Of a DNA stretch of 7,538 nucleotides, positions 6,791 to 7,538 are shown one piece after another; the stretch's first letter is position 1, and every line of letters starts with the position of its first letter. The DNA is taken from contig DFGZ01000293.1 of the NCBI GenBank assembly GCA_002371295.1, positions 1-7,538 on the forward strand, in the 5' to 3' direction. This DNA is from Oribacterium sp. UBA3737. GTDB lineage: Bacteria > Bacillota_A > Clostridia > Lachnospirales > Lachnospiraceae. The notes below the pieces were generated by a model. It was given only the letters and a program-made list of their open reading frames with translations. It did not search any database and was not told where the DNA came from. A program made the position numbers and the translations under genes.

Positions 6791-6981
6791 TTAATCCTCT
6801 GGACTTGAAGAATTTGGTGCCCGGATGCGGCAAGGCTTGCTGTTTGAAAGAACATGGAATGAAAAACGTCTTTCCGGAGATGGACACCTGAGTGTCCAAT
6901 CCCGGAAGACGTTTTTTATGGAATGTACTTTCAACACAGTGGGCCGCCGCACCGGGCACCAAATTCTGACCGGGAAGATTA
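6791..6981. repeat. Long imperfect inverted repeat (about 190 nt hairpin), function unknown
   Basis: Almost the entire stretch folds on itself. From the outside in: TTAATC (6791-6796) with GATTAG (6976-6981); a loosely paired section; a perfect 16-bp block AGAATTTGGTGCCCGG (6809-6824) with its complement 6952-6967; TGCGGC (6826-6831) with 6946-6951 after a one-base bulge; GGC (6834-6836) with 6943-6945; CTGT (6840-6843) with 6936-6939; TTGAAAG (6844-6850) with 6928-6934; ACAT (6852-6855) with 6923-6926; then the inner hairpin 6862-6917. On plus-strand RNA several non-Watson-Crick positions are G.U pairs (for example 6837/6942, 6838/6941, 6839/6940, 6861/6917), while on the minus strand they become mismatches. 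No convincing protein is encoded. It lies between the gltX terminator and the hflK promoter. It may be a miniature mobile element with long inverted repeats or a structured RNA. Confidence 0.7.
6862..6917. terminator. Terminator-like inner hairpin of the long inverted repeat
   Basis: AAAAACGTCTTTCCGG (6862-6877) pairs with CCGGAAGACGTTTTT (6902-6916) with one bulged T. Inside it TGGACAC (6881-6887) pairs with GTGTCCA (6892-6898) around a CTGA tetraloop. On the plus strand the stem ends in TTTTTT (6912-6917), and on the minus strand in TTTTT, so it could terminate transcription both ways. The octamer ATGGAATG stands directly on both sides (6854-6861 and 6918-6925). Confidence 0.5.
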
Positions 6982-6993
6982 GCCTTACCACGC

Positions 6994-7027
6994 AAAAAGC
7001 CCCGTTCTGCATGATACAGAACGGGGC
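6994..7027 (-). terminator. Strong intrinsic terminator of gltX
   Basis: On the minus strand GCCCCGTTCTG (7017-7027) pairs perfectly with CAGAACGGGGC (6999-7009) around a 7-base loop and is followed by TTTTT (6994-6998). It begins 20 bases after the gltX stop. The stem is G+C-rich and uninterrupted, so little read-through into hflK is expected. Confidence 0.93.
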
Positions 7028-7046
7028 GAAGGCTCTTAAATTGTTA

Positions 7047-7538
7047 TCAGCCCTGAAGCTTTGCGATTCCGGCTTCAATTCTCTTTATGGACTCTTCCTT
7101 GCCGAGAACCTCCATGATTTCAGTAGCCCCTGCAGGTGTCATCTGACGACCTGAAAGAGCGATACGGATAGGCCACATTACGAAGCCTGTCTTAAATTCC
7201 TTCTTTGTGCCGTACTCTGAAAGGAGGGCAAAAAGCGCATCGTTGGAGTAATCCTCCTGCTCCTTAAGGAGTGGAAGAACATCCTTTAAGAGCTCAAGGG
7301 AATTCTCAAGGTTTGTCTTTGACTTCTTATTCACGTAAAGTGCAGTGTCGTACTCAGGAACCTCCTCAAAGAATGAGATCATGTCTGGGATATCAGGGAA
7401 GATCTCGATACGGGTCTTTACCATGTTGGCGATGTGCTTAAGGTCAAGAGGCTTCTTTATGGTTTCCTGTATGAAAGGAAGTGCTCTCTCGTAGAACCTG
7501 TCGAAGTCCATAGCCTTGATGTACTCGCCGTTCATCCA
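7047..7538 (-). CDS. gltX: Glutamyl-tRNA synthetase, C-terminal fragment
   Basis: The last 163 codons of a class I glutamyl-tRNA synthetase are present; the catalytic Rossmann domain lies beyond the right edge. The fragment opens with WMNGEYIKAM, the conserved segment shortly after the KMSKR region, and continues through the all-helical anticodon-binding domain to GFVMWPIRIALSGRQMTPAG (115-134 of the piece), which matches the usual LmxPlRxAltGrxxgP motif, and a helical end KRIEAGIAKLQG. The enzyme charges tRNA(Glu) in the cytoplasm. In most Bacillota it also charges tRNA(Gln), later amidated by GatCAB; that is family knowledge, not visible here. The reading frame is intact to a TGA stop and is followed by its own terminator, so it is probably transcribed separately from hflKC. 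Confidence 0.95.
   Translation of the reverse strand, partial: WMNGEYIKAMDFDRFYERALPFIQETIKKPLDLKHIANMVKTRIEIFPDIPDMISFFEEVPEYDTALYVNKKSKTNLENSLELLKDVLPLLKEQEDYSNDALFALLSEYGTKKEFKTGFVMWPIRIALSGRQMTPAGATEIMEVLGKEESIKRIEAGIAKLQG

Noticed and set aside
6791..6981. Long hairpin considered as a retron msr-msd region or a group II intron fragment.
   Set aside because: No reverse transcriptase gene is in the window, and I see no intron domain V-like sequence or the typical retron layout.
6774..7154. Several open frames of 73-109 codons on both strands over the gltX-hflK gap and the gltX end.
   Set aside because: They run through the long inverted repeat and the gltX terminator or overlap gltX antisense, have no family resemblance, and owe their length to the palindromic sequence.

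Overview
The window looks like a chromosomal stretch from an anaerobic member of the Bacillota, most likely Lachnospiraceae (Butyrivibrio/Roseburia-like). This is an inference from the mid-range G+C, the frequent ATA, AGA and AGG codons, the strong AGGAGG-type ribosome binding sites and the character of the proteins. No rRNA, tRNA, CRISPR array, transposase or phage gene is visible.

Layout, left to right. (1) 1-581, minus: the N-terminal part of a UvrD/PcrA-like superfamily 1 helicase, cut by the left edge. A perfect 12-bp inverted repeat spans its start codon. (2) 681-3066, minus: an SLC13/DASS-type anion permease followed 172 bases downstream by a hormone-sensitive-lipase-type alpha/beta hydrolase. 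(3) 3394-4299, plus: a LysR-type regulator divergent from the permease. The 327-base gap between them holds a 9-bp perfect inverted repeat that could be its operator. Together these form a classic regulator/transporter/enzyme unit, probably for uptake and hydrolysis of a carboxylated or esterified compound; the substrate cannot be read from the sequence. (4) 4300-4582: a gap between convergent genes with two strong hairpins. One is a good intrinsic terminator for the hflKC operon; the other is a 17-bp-stem element that resembles a pair of mobile-element ends. (5) 4583-6573, minus: hflK and hflC, overlapping by ATGA, encoding the membrane SPFH complex that in other bacteria binds and modulates the FtsH protease. 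(6) 6574-7046: 473 bases without a gene, holding the hflK promoter, a very long imperfect hairpin of about 190 nt, and the gltX terminator. (7) 7047-7538, minus: the C-terminal third of glutamyl-tRNA synthetase, cut by the right edge.

The genes are ordinary housekeeping and accessory families. The least explained sequence is the long folded element at 6791-6981, which no protein-coding gene accounts for. It could be a small non-autonomous mobile element or a structured RNA. I found no convincing evidence for an entirely new multi-gene system.
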